Shown: positions 33,060-45,500, counted from the first letter of the stretch. The stretch: DNA of 64,000 nt from Artocarpus heterophyllus (GCA_025403435.1 CM046330.1:20420239-20484238), one strand, 5' to 3'. Numbers and translations: made by a program. The notes: generated by a model from the sequence alone, not told the origin.

Positions 33060-36000
33060 ATGTCAAACAACAGCAAGAACACTAATGAGGGTACCTCGGG
33101 TGCAGCAGACCCAAAACTTCTTATGGAAGCAATGTTGGGGGAGATGAGGCGATTGTTGAGGGGAGAGATAGGACAGCTTCATGAGAGGATAGACCGGATA
33201 GAGAATGCACGTGTGGAACAGCCACAACATGTTCCTCATGCGCGAAGGCGAGAAAGGGTTCCGGTTAGAGGAGAGGTTGATGACTACTATAGGAATGATG
33301 GGGAAGAGTTTGACGAAGGAGAAGATTCAGCGGGTAGTCACCGAAGATTTGGACGGGATAGAGGAGTTAGGAACAGAGAAGATGATAGTCTGAGAGGCAT
33401 AAAAATGAAGATACCATCATTTCAAGGCAAATCCAATCCAGAAGCGTACCTAGAATGGGAGAAGAAAATGGAGTTCATCTTTGACTGCCACTACTATTCT
33501 GAGGCAAAGAAGGTAAAATTGGCTGTAATTGAATTTTCTGATTATGCTATTACTTGGTGGGATCAGCTTGTTATAAACAGGAGACGAAATAGAGAGCGAC
33601 CTATTGAGTCATGGGAAGAGATGAAGACGGTGATGAGAAAGCGATTTGTGCCAACTTACTACTACCGGGAGTTGTACAACAAGCTACAAAACCTTAAGCA
33701 GGGCAACCGGAGTGTAGAGGAGTACTATAAGGAGATGGAGGTTATGATGATTCGGGCTAATATAGAGGAGGAACGGGAGGCTACAATGGCAAGGTTTTTG
33801 GCGGGCTTGAACCGAGAAATTCACAATGCCGTTGAGTTGCAACATTATGTGGAGTTGGAGGACATGGTGCACATGGCTATTAAAGTTGAGAATCAACTTA
33901 TGAGGAGGGGCAGTAGCACACGTCCAAGCCAAAACCCGAATACATCGGCTTGGAAAACCAACCAATGGAAGAGGGATGAGAAGCAATCCAACCCCAAGCC
34001 AAAGATCGAGCAAAAACAAGAGGTGGCCAGCCATGGGAATCAAGGTAAATCCGATTCTTCCACTACTCGGACTCGTGATATTAAATGTTTTAAATGTCAA
34101 GGCAGGGGTCATATGGCAAGCCAATGTCCGAAGAAACGAGTTATGGTGATGCGGGACAATGGAGACATTGAAACCGAGGAAGATTCGGACAATGATTCTA
34201 TGCCTTCATTAGAGGATGTCGACGATGAGGAGTGCGCTGTCCAAGGAGAATTGTTGGTCACAAGGAGAGCTTTAAGTGTGCAAGCCAAAGAAGAAGATGA
34301 AGAGGTGCAACGGGAAAACATCTTCCACACTAGGTGCCACGTTCAAAACAAGGTATGTAGTGTGATTATTGATGGTGGGAGTTGTACTAATGTTGCTAGC
34401 ACAACCATGGTAGAGAAGTTAGGGCTGCCAACAATTAAGCATCCTCGGCCATATAAATTGCAATGGTTAAATGATACTGGTGAGGTAAAGGTGCATAAAC
34501 AGGTGTTAGTTCCTTTTCGCATTGGAAGATATGAAGATGAAGTTTTGTGCGATGTGGTTCCGATGCAAGCTGGGCACTTGTTATTAGGCAGACCATGGCA
34601 ATTTGATCGGCGAGTTAAGCATGATGGTTTCACCAACAAGTACTCATTTGTTCACAATCAAAAGACGATCACTCTTGTTCCATTAACACCAAAACAGGTC
34701 TATGAAGACCAAGTGAGCTTACAGAGAGAAAGTGATAAAAAAATAAAGAGTGAAGAAAAATCAAGAGTGGGAGTGCAGAGAGAGAGTTCGGCCAGTGAGA
34801 GAAAAAAAGAAGAGATGGCCGAGAAAAAGGAGAGCAAAGAGAGCAAGGGAGAGAAAATTGAGAGAGCTGAAAAAAATTCACAATCAGCCAATGAGAGAAA
34901 AGTAGAGAGAAAAACAAACTTTTATGCAAGCAAGAGTGATGTGAGAAGAGCTTTGTTTTCTAATCAGCCGATGATTTTACTCATGTACAAGGAGGCGTTA
35001 TTAAACACTAACGATCTTGATTCACCCTTGCATAGTTCTGTTGTTTCTCTTTTGCAGGATTATGAGGATATCTTTCCCGAGGAAACACCGCAAGGTTTAC
35101 CTCCAATCCGCGGGATTGAACATCAAATCGACTTCATACCTGGAGCTACAATTCCAAACCGACCAGCCTATAGGAGTAATCCCGAGGAGACAAAGGAACT
35201 CCAACGGCAGGTAAATGAGTTGATGGAGAAGGGACACGTGAGAGAAAGCATGAGCCCGTGCGCCGTACCAGTTTTACTTGTGCCTAAGAAAGATGGGACT
35301 TGGAGGATGTGCGTTGATTGTCGAGCCATCAACAACATCACGGTAAAGTATCGACATCCTATTCCTCGCTTGGATGACATGTTAGATGAATTGCATGGTG
35401 CTTGTGTGTTTTCTAAAATTGATTTGAAGAGTGGATATCATCAAATTCGCATGAAAGAGGGAGATGAGTGGAAAACGGCTTTCAAAACAAAACAAGGCTT
35501 GTATGAGTGGTTGGTAATGCCTTTCGGTTTAACCAATGCGCCTAGCACATTTATGCGTTTAATGAACCATGTTTTGCGAGCTTTTATTGGAAAATTTGTC
35601 GTTGTTTATTTTGATGATATCCTTATCTATAGCAGCAATTTGGATGAACATATTGAACATTTGAAACTTGTTTTAGATGTTTTACGGAAGGAAAAGTTGT
35701 ATGCTAACCTCAAAAAATGTACCTTTTGCACAGATAAGCTTGTGTTTCTTGGTTTTGTTGTTAGTGCTCAAGGTATACAGGTTGATGAAGAAAAGGTACG
35801 AGCCATCCAGGAGTGGCCGAGTCCAACTAGTGTGGGAAATGTACGGAGTTTTCATGGACTTGCTAGTTTCTACCGGCGGTTTGTGAAAGATTTCAGTACT
35901 ATAGCCGCACCACTGACTGAAGTCATCAAAAAGAATGTTGGGTTTAGATGGGGAGAAGAGCAAGAAAAGGAATTTCAGCTACTCAAGGAGAAGTTGACAA

Positions 36001-37898
36001 ATGCTCCATTGTTATCTTTACCTAATTTTGCCAAAACTTTTGAGATTGAATGTGATGCTTCAGGTGTTGGAATTGGTGCTGTTTTAATGCAGGAAGGGAG
36101 ACCAATAGCATATTTCAGTGAGAAGCTGAATGGGGCAACTCTTAATTACCCAACTTATGATAAAGAGATGTATGCATTGGTTCGGGCATTAGAGACGTGG
36201 CAGCACTACCTATGGCCTAAGGAGTTCGTGATTCACACTGATCATGAGTCCCTGAAACACTTGAAGGGCCAGCACAAGCTGAACAAGAGGCATGCTCGTT
36301 GGGTAGAATTCATAGAGACGTTTCCATATGTCATTCGCTACAAGCAAGGTAAGGAAAACGTCGTTGCCGATGCACTTTCTCGCAGGTATGTCTTAATCTC
36401 AACTCTTAATGCTAAACTACTGGGTTTTGAACACATTAAAGAGTTATATGCTGATGACCATGACTTTCGTACTGAGTATCAAGCTTGTGAGAGATCTGCT
36501 AGTGGTAAATACTTTAGGCATGAGGGATACTTGTTTCGGGAGAATAAATTATGTGTGCCTAATTGTTCATTAAGAGATTTGCTAGTGAGGGAATCCCATG
36601 GGGGAGGATTGATGGGACATTTTGGAGTAGTGAAAACTTTAGCTATGTTGCAGGAACACTTCTATTGGCCACATATGAAACGAGATGTTGAGAGGCTTTG
36701 TGGTAGATGTGTAACTTGTAGGCAGGCTAAATCAAGAGTGCAGCCCCATGGTTTATACACCCCTTTACCAATACCTAGTGAACCCTGGATTGATATTTCA
36801 ATGGATTTTGTGTTAGGTTTGCCTAGGTCTAAACGGGGAAGAGACTCAATATTTGTGGTCGTGGATAGGTTTTCAAAGATGGCTCGTTTTATTCCATGCC
36901 ACAAGACAGATGATGCTTCCAATGTTGCTGATTTGTTCTTTAGGGAAATTGTGAGACTTCATGGTATGCCTAGGACAATTGTTTCTGATAGGGACACCAA
37001 GTTCTTAAGCTACTTTTGGAAGACTTTGTGGGCTAAGTTAGGGACTAAGCTATTGTTTTCAACTACTTGTCACCCTCAAACCGATGGTCAAACAGAAGTT
37101 GTGAATAGAACCTTGTCCACTTTGTTAAGGGCTGTCATTAAAAAGAACATCAAAACATGGGAGGAGTGTTTACCACATGTTGAGTTTGCCTATAATCGAT
37201 CTGTTCATTCTGCTACACAATTTTCACCATTTGAAATTGTTTATGGTTTTAATCCTTTAACTCCTTTGGATTTAATGCCATTACCTTTGTCTGAGCATGT
37301 GAATTTAGATGGAAAAAGAAAAGCTGATCTTGTTAAGCAGATACACGAGAAGGCAAGACTCAACATCGAGCGAAGGACTAAACAATATGCTGAACAAGCC
37401 AACAAAGGGCGTCACAAGCTCGTCTTCGAGCCCGGTGATTGGGTGTGGTTGCACCTACGCAAGGAACGGTTTCCGGAACAAAGGAAATCCAAGCTATTGC
37501 CTAGAGGGGACGGTCCTTTTCAAGTTCTCGAAAGGATCAATGATAATGCGTACAAGCTAGACTTGCCAGGTGAGTATGGTGTAAGTGCCTCCTTTAATGT
37601 TTCTGACCTAAGTCCTTTTGATGCAGGCGATGATTTGAGGACAAATCCTTCTCAAGAGGAGGGGAATGATGAGAACATTGTTAGCACAAGCAAGAGCACG
37701 TGGGAGACTTTTTCAGATTTAATTCAAGTTCCCATTGGTCCAGTTACGAGAGCTCGTGCGAAGAAGTTCAAAGAAACGCTTATTGGGCTGATTCAAGCAA
37801 CTTGGGCTCAAGCTATTGCATGGAGGCCCATTGAGGGAATTGCATGCGAAAATCAGACCAATAAATGCGTGATTCAAGCTATAGAAGGGATTGAGTAA
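33060..37898 (+). CDS. Element D gag-pol polyprotein (1612 aa), intact
   Basis: Single frame encoding all retrotransposon proteins. Residue positions count from the Met of MSNNSKN, chosen because E and G open only there; a 13-residue upstream extension is open in D. Gag core is about 110-290 ([13 protein letters not shown]) and the CCHC knuckle 343-356. Protease has DGGS at 438-441, with Gly where DTG/DSG is usual. A Lys/Glu/Ser-rich linker spans about 555-625. RT has YFDD at 850-853 and RNase H has CDASG near 998. The integrase zinc finger uses His1180, His1187, Cys1217 and Cys1220, and the DD35E triad is Asp1249, Asp1310 and Glu1346. GPF is at 1485-1487. The last 77 residues, including [13 protein letters not shown], are encoded by the 3' LTR. 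No classical chromodomain is visible. The CRM assignment is inferred from that tail. Confidence 0.93.
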   Translation: MSNNSKNTNEGTSGAADPKLLMEAMLGEMRRLLRGEIGQLHERIDRIENARVEQPQHVPHARRRERVPVRGEVDDYYRNDGEEFDEGEDSAGSHRRFGRDRGVRNREDDSLRGIKMKIPSFQGKSNPEAYLEWEKKMEFIFDCHYYSEAKKVKLAVIEFSDYAITWWDQLVINRRRNRERPIESWEEMKTVMRKRFVPTYYYRELYNKLQNLKQGNRSVEEYYKEMEVMMIRANIEEEREATMARFLAGLNREIHNAVELQHYVELEDMVHMAIKVENQLMRRGSSTRPSQNPNTSAWKTNQWKRDEKQSNPKPKIEQKQEVASHGNQGKSDSSTTRTRDIKCFKCQGRGHMASQCPKKRVMVMRDNGDIETEEDSDNDSMPSLEDVDDEECAVQGELLVTRRALSVQAKEEDEEVQRENIFHTRCHVQNKVCSVIIDGGSCTNVASTTMVEKLGLPTIKHPRPYKLQWLNDTGEVKVHKQVLVPFRIGRYEDEVLCDVVPMQAGHLLLGRPWQFDRRVKHDGFTNKYSFVHNQKTITLVPLTPKQVYEDQVSLQRESDKKIKSEEKSRVGVQRESSASERKKEEMAEKKESKESKGEKIERAEKNSQSANERKVERKTNFYASKSDVRRALFSNQPMILLMYKEALLNTNDLDSPLHSSVVSLLQDYEDIFPEETPQGLPPIRGIEHQIDFIPGATIPNRPAYRSNPEETKELQRQVNELMEKGHVRESMSPCAVPVLLVPKKDGTWRMCVDCRAINNITVKYRHPIPRLDDMLDELHGACVFSKIDLKSGYHQIRMKEGDEWKTAFKTKQGLYEWLVMPFGLTNAPSTFMRLMNHVLRAFIGKFVVVYFDDILIYSSNLDEHIEHLKLVLDVLRKEKLYANLKKCTFCTDKLVFLGFVVSAQGIQVDEEKVRAIQEWPSPTSVGNVRSFHGLASFYRRFVKDFSTIAAPLTEVIKKNVGFRWGEEQEKEFQLLKEKLTNAPLLSLPNFAKTFEIECDASGVGIGAVLMQEGRPIAYFSEKLNGATLNYPTYDKEMYALVRALETWQHYLWPKEFVIHTDHESLKHLKGQHKLNKRHARWVEFIETFPYVIRYKQGKENVVADALSRRYVLISTLNAKLLGFEHIKELYADDHDFRTEYQACERSASGKYFRHEGYLFRENKLCVPNCSLRDLLVRESHGGGLMGHFGVVKTLAMLQEHFYWPHMKRDVERLCGRCVTCRQAKSRVQPHGLYTPLPIPSEPWIDISMDFVLGLPRSKRGRDSIFVVVDRFSKMARFIPCHKTDDASNVADLFFREIVRLHGMPRTIVSDRDTKFLSYFWKTLWAKLGTKLLFSTTCHPQTDGQTEVVNRTLSTLLRAVIKKNIKTWEECLPHVEFAYNRSVHSATQFSPFEIVYGFNPLTPLDLMPLPLSEHVNLDGKRKADLVKQIHEKARLNIERRTKQYAEQANKGRHKLVFEPGDWVWLHLRKERFPEQRKSKLLPRGDGPFQVLERINDNAYKLDLPGEYGVSASFNVSDLSPFDAGDDLRTNPSQEEGNDENIVSTSKSTWETFSDLIQVPIGPVTRARAKKFKETLIGLIQATWAQAIAWRPIEGIACENQTNKCVIQAIEGIE
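37654..37666 (+). promoter_or_regulatory. Polypurine tract of element D
   Basis: AAGAGGAGGGGAA directly abuts the 3' LTR and codes for QEEGN in the polyprotein. Confidence 0.9.
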
Positions 37899-38464
37899 TT
37901 TCCATTTCAGTTACTTTCCCATTTTGAGGCGACACATGGCGAGAAGAATCCGTTTTGACTTTTAATGTCTAGTTTCCTTTTTTCCGTTTCTGGTATTTCT
38001 ATTATTGTAAGGCTTTTAAGCCATTAAGGGAACTTTCCTTATTTAGTCTAGATTTGACTTTTGTTAATTGAGTTTCCCGAAATTTCCATGGGAATTAGGG
38101 GCTGAAAATTCGCATAGGAACCCCTATATAATTGTAACGAATTTCAATCAATTCAGACAAGTAATAACACATAATTTTGAGGTTTAATTCTCTTTAGTTC
38201 CTAAACGAACTATTCGAACTTATCGGAAATTTCCGTGGCGTTCATCGACTTATCAATCAGTCCATCCATAGCTGATTGTGGCGTCCTCACTTACCAAGAC
38301 TTATCAATCAGTCCCTCCATAGCTGATTGTGGCGTCCGCACATACCAAGGTTCGTGCTTCTCGTTGGGCATCGGGTCGCGGTTCCATCCAAAACCGGTTA
38401 GAAATTTGATCTTGGAAACCAACTTCGGTTAGGATCGCGTCAATTCTTGGCGTGGTTCGTATCA
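37667..38464 (+). repeat. Element D 3' LTR (798 bp)
   Basis: Starts TGATGAGAACATTG and ends GGTTCGTATCA. It appears identical to the 5' LTR apart from four transitions near its start. Confidence 0.96.
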
Positions 38465-38469
38465 CATTC

Positions 38470-40986
38470 CTAGACTAGATGATATGCTAGATTAATTGTA
38501 TGGTTCTTGTGTTTTTACCAAGATTGATGTTAAGAGTGGATATCACCAAATTAGGATGAAGGAAGGTGATGAGTGGAAAACTACATTTAAAAAATATATG
38601 GTTTGTATGAATGGTTAGTTATGCCTTTCGGATTAACTAATGTGCCTAGCACTTTCATGAGACTTATGAACCGTGTTTTGCGTGCTTACATTGGTCAATT
38701 TGTAGTTGATATCCTGATTTATTATAGCAAAAGCTTGGATGATCATGTTGAACATTTAAAACTTGTTTTAGATGTCTTAAGGAAAGAAAAGTTGTTTGCT
38801 AACTTTAAGAAATGTACCTTTTGCACAGATAAGCTTGTATTTCTTGGTTTTATTGTGAGTGGGCAAGGTATACAAGTTGATGAGGAAAAGGTGAAGGCAA
38901 TCCTAGATTGGCCAGCTACTACAACCATAGGGCAGGTGAGAAGTTTTCATGGCTTGGCTAGTTTCTACCGGTGTTTTGTTCGGGACTTTAGTAGCCTTGC
39001 TGCACCTTTGACTGAAGTCATCAAGAAGAACATTCCATTTAAGTGGGGAGAGGAACAAGAAAAGGCATTCAAACTGATCAAGGAGAAGTTAATAAATGTA
39101 CCTCTACTTATTTTACCTAACTTCACTAAAACATTTGAAGTTGAGTGTGATGCTTCAGGTACAGGTATTGGAGGCATTTTGATGCAAGAAGGAAGACCGG
39201 TTGCATACTTTAGTGAAAAGTTAAGTCGGACAGCTCTAAATTATCCCACTTATGATAAGGAGATGTATGCATTGGTTAGAACTTTTGAGACTTGGCATCA
39301 CTATCTTTGGCCGAAGGAGTTTGTGATTCACATGGATCATGAATCATTAAAGCATTTGAAGGGGCAGCACAAATTGAATAAACGCCATGCCAAGTGGGTA
39401 GAATTCATTGAGACATTCCCATAAGTGATCAAATACAAGCAAGGTAAGGAAAACATAGTTGCCGATGCATTATCTCGCAGGTACGCATTACTTTCAACCC
39501 TTGATGCTAAGTTGCTTCAATTTGAGTACATTAAAGAATTGTATGCATTGGATTCTGATTTTGGAGTTGTGTTTAAATATTGCACAAACGGGGCATGTGG
39601 GAAATACTACTTACATGAGGGTTTCTTGTTTCAAGAAAATAAACTTAGCATTCCTCATTCTTCTTTGCGTGAGTTGTTAGTTAGGGAGGCACATGGCGGT
39701 GGTTTGATGGGGCACTTTGGAATAGCTAAGACTTTAGGTGTCTTGCATGAACATTTCTTTTGGCCCCATATGAAGCGTGATGTTGAGAGGATTTGTGGGA
39801 GATCCATTACATGTAGACAAGCTAAGTCTAGGCTGCAACCACATGGGTTATATACTCCACTTCCTATTCCCAAAGAACCTTGGGTTGACATCTCCATGGA
39901 CTTTGTGTTGGGGTTACCTAGAACTAAGAGGGGGAGAGATTCTGTGTTTGTGGTAGTTGATAGGTTTTCTAAGATGGCACACTTCATTGCATGTCATAAT
40001 GCCGATGATGCATCACATATAGCCGATTTGTTTTTCAAGGAGATTGTTAGATTGCATGGCATGCCTAGGAGTATTGTTTCTGATAGAGATGCAAAGTTCT
40101 TGAGTTACTTTTGGATGACCTTGTGGGCAAAGTTGGGGACTAAGCTATTATTTTCTACTACTTGTTACCCACAGACTGATGGTCAAACTAAAGTAGTGTA
40201 CAGGACTTTATCTGCTCTATTACGTGCTGTCATTCAAAAGAATTTGAAAGTTGGGAAGATTGTTTGCCGCATGTTGAATTTGCTTATAATAGAAGTGTTC
40301 ATTCTACAACTAAGTTTTCACCATTTGAAGTTGTTTATGGTTTCAATCCATTGACTCCTTTGGATTTAACTCCTTTACCTTTGAATGAACGAGTTAACTT
40401 AGATGGCAAGAAAAAAGCTGATTTTGTTAGGCAAATTCACGAGAAGGCGAGACAGAACATAGAGTGGCGTACCAAGCAATATGCAAGACAAGCCAATAAG
40501 GACCGTAAGCAGGTGGTGTTTGAACCAGGAGATTGGGTGTGGCTGCATATGCGAAAGGAACGTTTCCCTAAACAAAGGCATTCAAAACTCCTTCCGAGGG
40601 GTGATGGACCGTTTCAAGTGTTGGAACGCATTAATGACAATGCCTACAAACTTGATTTACCAGGTGAGTGTGGTATTAGTGCTAGTTTTAATGTTTCTGA
40701 CTTAACTCCTTTTGATGCAGGTGACGATTTGAGGACAAATCCTTCTCAAGAGGGGGAGAATGATGCAAGCAATGGAGCTGCACAAGTTAGGAGCCATGTT
40801 CGTGATCCCTTAAGCCGTTCAAGTGGTCCAATCATGAGATCTAAGGCCAAGCGATTCAAGGAAGCATTGAATGGGCTCATTCAACAATTTTGCGATGTGT
40901 CACATAAATGGAGCCCTGGCATCGGCCCAAGTCAATCTCAAGAGAGCCTAGTTACGATTATTAAGGTTCTAGAAGATTCACATTGA
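38470..40986 (+). pseudogene. Element H pol, right part: RT to LTR-encoded tail
   Basis: It continues RT after D (PRLDDMLD) but is badly damaged. A Glu codon became TAA just after LDDMLD, a frameshift lies near 38590, and the catalytic segment reads [10 protein letters not shown] because the bases for VYFD were lost. RNase H and integrase are recognisable, with a TAA at about 39422-39424 and a frameshift near 40255. The tail ends GPIMRSKAKRFKEALNG...EDSH, and its last 75 residues are encoded in LTR-D. Intact motifs include [19 protein letters not shown] and SDRDAKF. This element cannot transpose. Confidence 0.9.
40748..40760 (+). promoter_or_regulatory. Polypurine tract of element H
   Basis: AAGAGGGGGAGAA immediately before LTR-D, equivalent in place to the AAGAGGAGGGGAA of the other subfamily. 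Confidence 0.83.
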
Positions 40987-41130
40987 TGATGTGCACAATT
41001 CTAGTAAATTGTGGGGCAGATTTGTAATTTGAAGAAACCTTCCTATTTTGGATCGACACGTGGGTGCCATGTCATCAAGTTTGAGCCTCGTCATCAATTT
41101 ATTTTTGCTAATGTAATTTTGGTAATTTCT
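40761..41130 (+). repeat. Element H 3' LTR (LTR-D), part 1
   Basis: Starts TGATGCAAGC. It encodes the tail to 40986, then noncoding LTR. It is interrupted at TTTCT by element E. Confidence 0.9.
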
Positions 41131-41929
41131 TGATGAGGACATCACTAGCACAAGCAAGAGCACGTGGGAGACATATTCAGATCCAATTCAAGTTCCCATT
41201 GGTCCGGTTACGAGAGCTCGTGCGAAGAAATTTAAAGAAACACTTATTGGGCTGATTCAAGCAACTTGGGCTCAAGCTATTGCATGGAGGCCCATTGAGG
41301 GAATTGCATGCGACAACCACACCAATAAATGCGTGATTCAAGCTATAGAAGGGATTGAGTAATTTCCATTTCAGTTACTTTCCCATTTTGAGGCGACACG
41401 TGGCGAGAAGAATCAGTTTTGACCTTTTAATGTCTAGTTTCCTTTTTTCCGTTTCTGGTATTTCTATTATTGTAAGGCTTTTAAGCCATTAAGGGAACTT
41501 TCCTTATTTAGTCTAGATTTGACTTTTGTTAAATGAGTTTCCCGAAATTTCCATGGGAATTAGGGGCTGAAAATTCGCATAGGAACCCCTATATAATTGT
41601 AACGAATTTCAATCAATGGAGACAAGCAATAACACATAATTTTCAGGTTTAATTCTCTTTGGTTCCTAAACGAACTATTTGAACTTATCGAAAATTTCCG
41701 TGGCGTTCATAGACTTATCAATCAGTCCATCCATAGCTGATTGTGGCGTCCTCACATACCAAGACTTATCAATCGGTCTCTCCATAGCTGATTGTGGCGT
41801 CCTCACATACCAAGGTTCGTGCTTCTTGTTGGGCATCGGGTCGCGGTTCCATCCAAAACCGGTTAGAAAGTTGATCTTGGAAACCAACTTCGGTTAGGGT
41901 CGCGTCAGTTCTTGGCGTGGTTCGTATCA
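41131..41929 (+). repeat. Element E 5' LTR (799 bp)
   Basis: Starts TGATGAGGACATCAC and ends GGTTCGTATCA, with two 51-bp units. The tail frame is open here (stop at 41360-41362), unlike in the 3' copy. Confidence 0.96.
41590..41596 (+). promoter_or_regulatory. Putative TATA box of the element E 5' LTR
   Basis: TATATAA in the conserved CCCCTATATAATTG context. Confidence 0.55.
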
Positions 41930-41931
41930 TT

Positions 41932-41943
41932 TGGTATCAGAGC
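41932..41943 (+). promoter_or_regulatory. Primer-binding site of element E
   Basis: Perfect TGGTATCAGAGC complement of initiator Met-tRNA, 2 nt after the LTR. Confidence 0.93.
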
Positions 41944-42035
41944 GAGGTTCTAATCAGGTTTTGCTTATCCGTTCTCTTAGTTTTTTGTTTGTTTCAATTG
42001 TTCGTGAGTTTTGATTTCCATTATCAAAGTCGGTT

Positions 42036-42165
42036 TAAAAAAAAAAAAAAAAAAGATCCGAAAAGAAAAGAAAGAAAGAAAGAAAAGAAACGAAAAGAAA
42101 AAAAAAAAAAAAAAGGAAAAGAAGAAAAACAAGAGGATCCGAAAAAAAAAAAAAAAAAAAAGTCT
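42036..42165 (+). other. Homopurine tract in the element E leader
   Basis: About 130 nt of A/G between two GATCCGAAAA copies, equivalent to those in A, B, D and G. Confidence 0.8.
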
Positions 42166-42497
42166 GGAAACCTTTCTTAAATTTTTATTTCAGATTCTTG
42201 TTATTCATCGTTTAAGGAATCCAAAATTGAATTCCCTGCATAGACCAAAAATTTTTTGCTGAAATTTTGTTCCTTTTGGGTGTGATTCTGAAAAGCCTAA
42301 ATTCTTTGTTCCTGTTATAGTCTTGTCTCTTTGGTAATCTATTTGTGAATTGTCAAGGAAATTTCGATATTGATTTGACTAGTTTTATAGGAACTGAGTG
42401 AGAATTAACGAGTGGAAAAAGGCATAGAGGCGAGAGCATTTGAGTGGACAAAAGCCGAAAGAATTGAGTGTAAACACGAGTGAAATTGAGTGAACCA

Positions 42498-42511
42498 TTT
42501 CACGAGTGAAA
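42498..42511 (+). promoter_or_regulatory. Short hairpin upstream of gag in element E
   Basis: TTTCACGAGTGAAA is a perfect 6-bp inverted repeat with a 2-nt loop, about 30 nt before the gag start. It is conserved in A, B, D and G. A role in RNA packaging or dimerisation is speculation. Confidence 0.4.
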
Positions 42512-42543
42512 CACGTAAGGGAGTGTGGTAAGGTCCTTGGAAA

Positions 42544-45500
42544 ATGTCAAACAACAGCAAGAACACTATTGAGGGTACCTCGGGTGCAACAGACCCAAAA
42601 CTTCTTATGGAAGCGATGATGGGAGAAATGAGGCGATTGTTGAGGGGAGAGATAGGACAGCTTCATGAGAGGATGGATCGGATAGAGAATGCACGTGTGG
42701 AACAGCCACAACATGTTCCTCATGCACGTAGGCGAGAAAGGGTTCCGGTTAGAGGAGAGGTTGATGACTACTATAGGAATGATGGGGAAGAGTTTGACGA
42801 AGGAGAAGATTCAGCGGGTATTCACCGAAGATTTGGACGGGATAGAGGCGTTAGGAACAGGGAAGATGATAGTTTGAGAGGCATAAAAATGAAGATACCA
42901 TCATTTCAAGGCAAATCCAATCCAGAAGCGTACCTAGAATGGGAGAAGAAAATGGAGTTCATCTTTGACTGCCACTACTATTCTGAGGCAAAGAAGGTAA
43001 AATTGGCTGTAATTGAATTTTCTGATTATGCTATTACTTGGTGGGATCAGCTTGTTATAAACAGGAGACGAAATAGAGAGCGACCTATTGAGTCATGGGA
43101 AGAGATGAAGACCGTGATGAGGAAGCGATTTGTGCCAACTTACTACTACCGGGAGTTGTACAACAAGCTACAAAACCTTAAGCAGGGCAACCGGAGTGTA
43201 GAGGAGTACTATAAGGAGATGGAGGTTATGATGATTCGGGCTAATATAGAGGAGGATCGGGAGGCTACAATGGCAAGGTTTTTGGCGGGTTTGAACCGAG
43301 ATATCCACAATGCTGTTGAGTTACAACATTATGTGGAGTTGGAGGACATGGTGCACATGGCTATTAAAATTGAGAATCAACTTATGAGGAGGGGCAATAG
43401 CACACGTCCTAGCCAAAACCTGAGTACATCAGCTTGGAAAACCAACCAATGGAAGAAGGATGAGAAGCAATCCAACCCCAAGCCAAAGTTCGAGCAAAAA
43501 CAAGAGGTGGCCAGCCATGGGAATCAAGGTAAATCCGATTCTTCCACTACTCGGACTCGTGATATTAAATGTTTTAAATGTCAAGGCAGGGGTCATATAG
43601 CAAGCCAATGTCCGAACAAACGAGTTATGGTGATGCGGGACAATGGAGACATTGAAACCGAGGAGGATTCGGACAATGACTCTATGCCTTCATTAGAGGA
43701 TGTCGACGATGAGGAGTGCGCTGTCCAAGGAGAATTGTTGGTCACAAGGAGAGCTTTAAGTGTGCAAGCCAAAGAAGAAGATGAAGAGGTGCAACGGGAA
43801 AACATCTTCCACACTAGGTGCCACGTTCAAAACAAGGTATGTAGTGTGATTATTGATGGTGGGAGTTGTACAAATGTTGCTAGCACAACCATGGTAGAGA
43901 AGTTAGGGCTGCCAACAATTAAGCATCCTCGACCATATAAATTGCAATGGTTAAATGATACTGGTGAGGTAAAGGTGCATAAACAGGTGTTAGTTCCTTT
44001 TCGCATTGGAAGATATGAAGATGAAGTTTTGTGCGATGTGGTTCCGATGCAAGCTGGGCACTTGTTATTAGGCAGACCATGGCAATTTGATCGGCGAGTT
44101 AAGCATGATGGTTTCACCAACAAGTACTCATTTGTTCACAATCAAAAGACGATCACTCTAGTTCCATTAACACCAAAACAGGTCTATGAAGACCAAGTGA
44201 GCTTACAGAGAGAAAGTGATAAAAAAATAAAGAGTGAAGAAAAATCAAGAGTGGGAGTGCAGAGAGAGAGTTCGGCCAGTGAGAGAAAAAAGGAAGAGAT
44301 GGCCGAGAAAAAGGAGAGCAAAGAGAGCAAGGGAGAGAAAATTGAGAGGGCTGAAAAGAATTCACAATCAGCCAATGAGAGAAAAGTAGAGAGAAAAACA
44401 AACTTTTATGCAAGAAAGAGTGATGTGAGAAGAGCTTTGTTTTCTAATCAGCCGATGATTTTACTCATGTACAAGGAGGCGTTATTAAACACTAACGATC
44501 TTGATTCCACCTTGCATAGTTCTGTTGTTTCTCTTTTGCAGGATTTTGAGGATATCTTTCCCGAGGAAACACCGCAAGGTTTACCTCCAATCCGCGGGAT
44601 TGAACATCAAATCGACTTCATACCTGGAGCTACAATCCCAAACCGACCAGCCTATAGGAGTAATCCCGAGGAGACAAAGGAACTCCAACGGCAGGTAAAT
44701 GAGTTGATGGAAAAGGGACACGTGAGAGAAAGCATGAGCCCGTGCGCCGTACCAGTTTTACTTGTGCCTAAGAAAGATGGGACTTGGAGGATGTGCGTTG
44801 ATTGTCGAGCCATCAACAACATCACGGTAAAGTATCGACATCCCATTCCTCGCTTGGATGACATGTTAGATGAATTGCATGGTGCTTGTGTGTTTTCGAA
44901 AATTGATCTAAAGAGTGGATATCATCAAATTCGCATGAAAGAGGGAGATGAGTGGAAGACGGCTTTCAAAACAAAACAAGGCTTGTATGAGTGGTTGGTA
45001 ATGCCTTTCGGTTTAACCAATGCGCCCAGCACATTTATGCGTTTAATGAACCATGTTTTGCGAGCTTTTATTGGAAAATTTGTTGTTGTTTATTTTGATG
45101 ATATCCTTATCTATAGCAGCAATTTGGATGAACATATTGAACATTTGAAACTTGTTTTAGATGTTTTACGGAAGGAAAAGTTGTATGCTAACCTCAAGAA
45201 ATGTACCTTTTGCACAGATAAGCTTGTGTTTCTTGGTTTTGTTGTTAGTGCTCAAGGTATACAGGTTGATGAAGAAAAGGTGCGAGCCATCCAGGAATGG
45301 CCAAGTCCAACTAGTGTGGGAAACGTACGGAGTTTTCATGGACTTGCTAGTTTCTACCGGCGGTTTGTGAAAGATTTCAGTACTATAGCCGCACCACTGA
45401 CTAAAGTGATCAAGAAAAACATTGGGTTTAGATGGGGAGAAGAGCAAGAAAAGGCATTTCAGCTACTCAAGGAGAAGTTGACAAATGCTCCATTGTTATC

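Larger units (their letters stand above)
31649..38464 (+). mobile_element. Element D: structurally intact CRM-like retrotransposon
   Basis: 6816-bp element with 798-bp LTRs at both ends, target duplication CATTC (31644-31648 and 38465-38469), PBS, leader, polypurine tract and one uninterrupted polyprotein. By eye the LTRs differ at only four positions, all within the first 60 bp, so insertion is recent. It sits in the RT gene of element H. It is the only copy in the window with every part required for autonomous transposition. Confidence 0.96.

Noticed and set aside
34343..34639. Antisense open frames of 98, 146, 73 and 86 residues repeated opposite gag and protease in every copy
   Set aside because: They are conserved only because the sense gag-pol is conserved. 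They have no recognisable domain and fall on the strand opposite a clear coding frame.
36662..37898. Classical chromodomain at the end of integrase
   Set aside because: No aromatic-cage chromodomain pattern is visible after the GPF motif. The only C-terminal feature is the basic [13 protein letters not shown] tail.
41675..41887. 70-residue frames (MVSKINFLTG...) in each LTR on the strand opposite the element
   Set aside because: They arise from the 51-bp repeat and adjacent LTR bases, occur wherever the LTR occurs and have no protein-like features.
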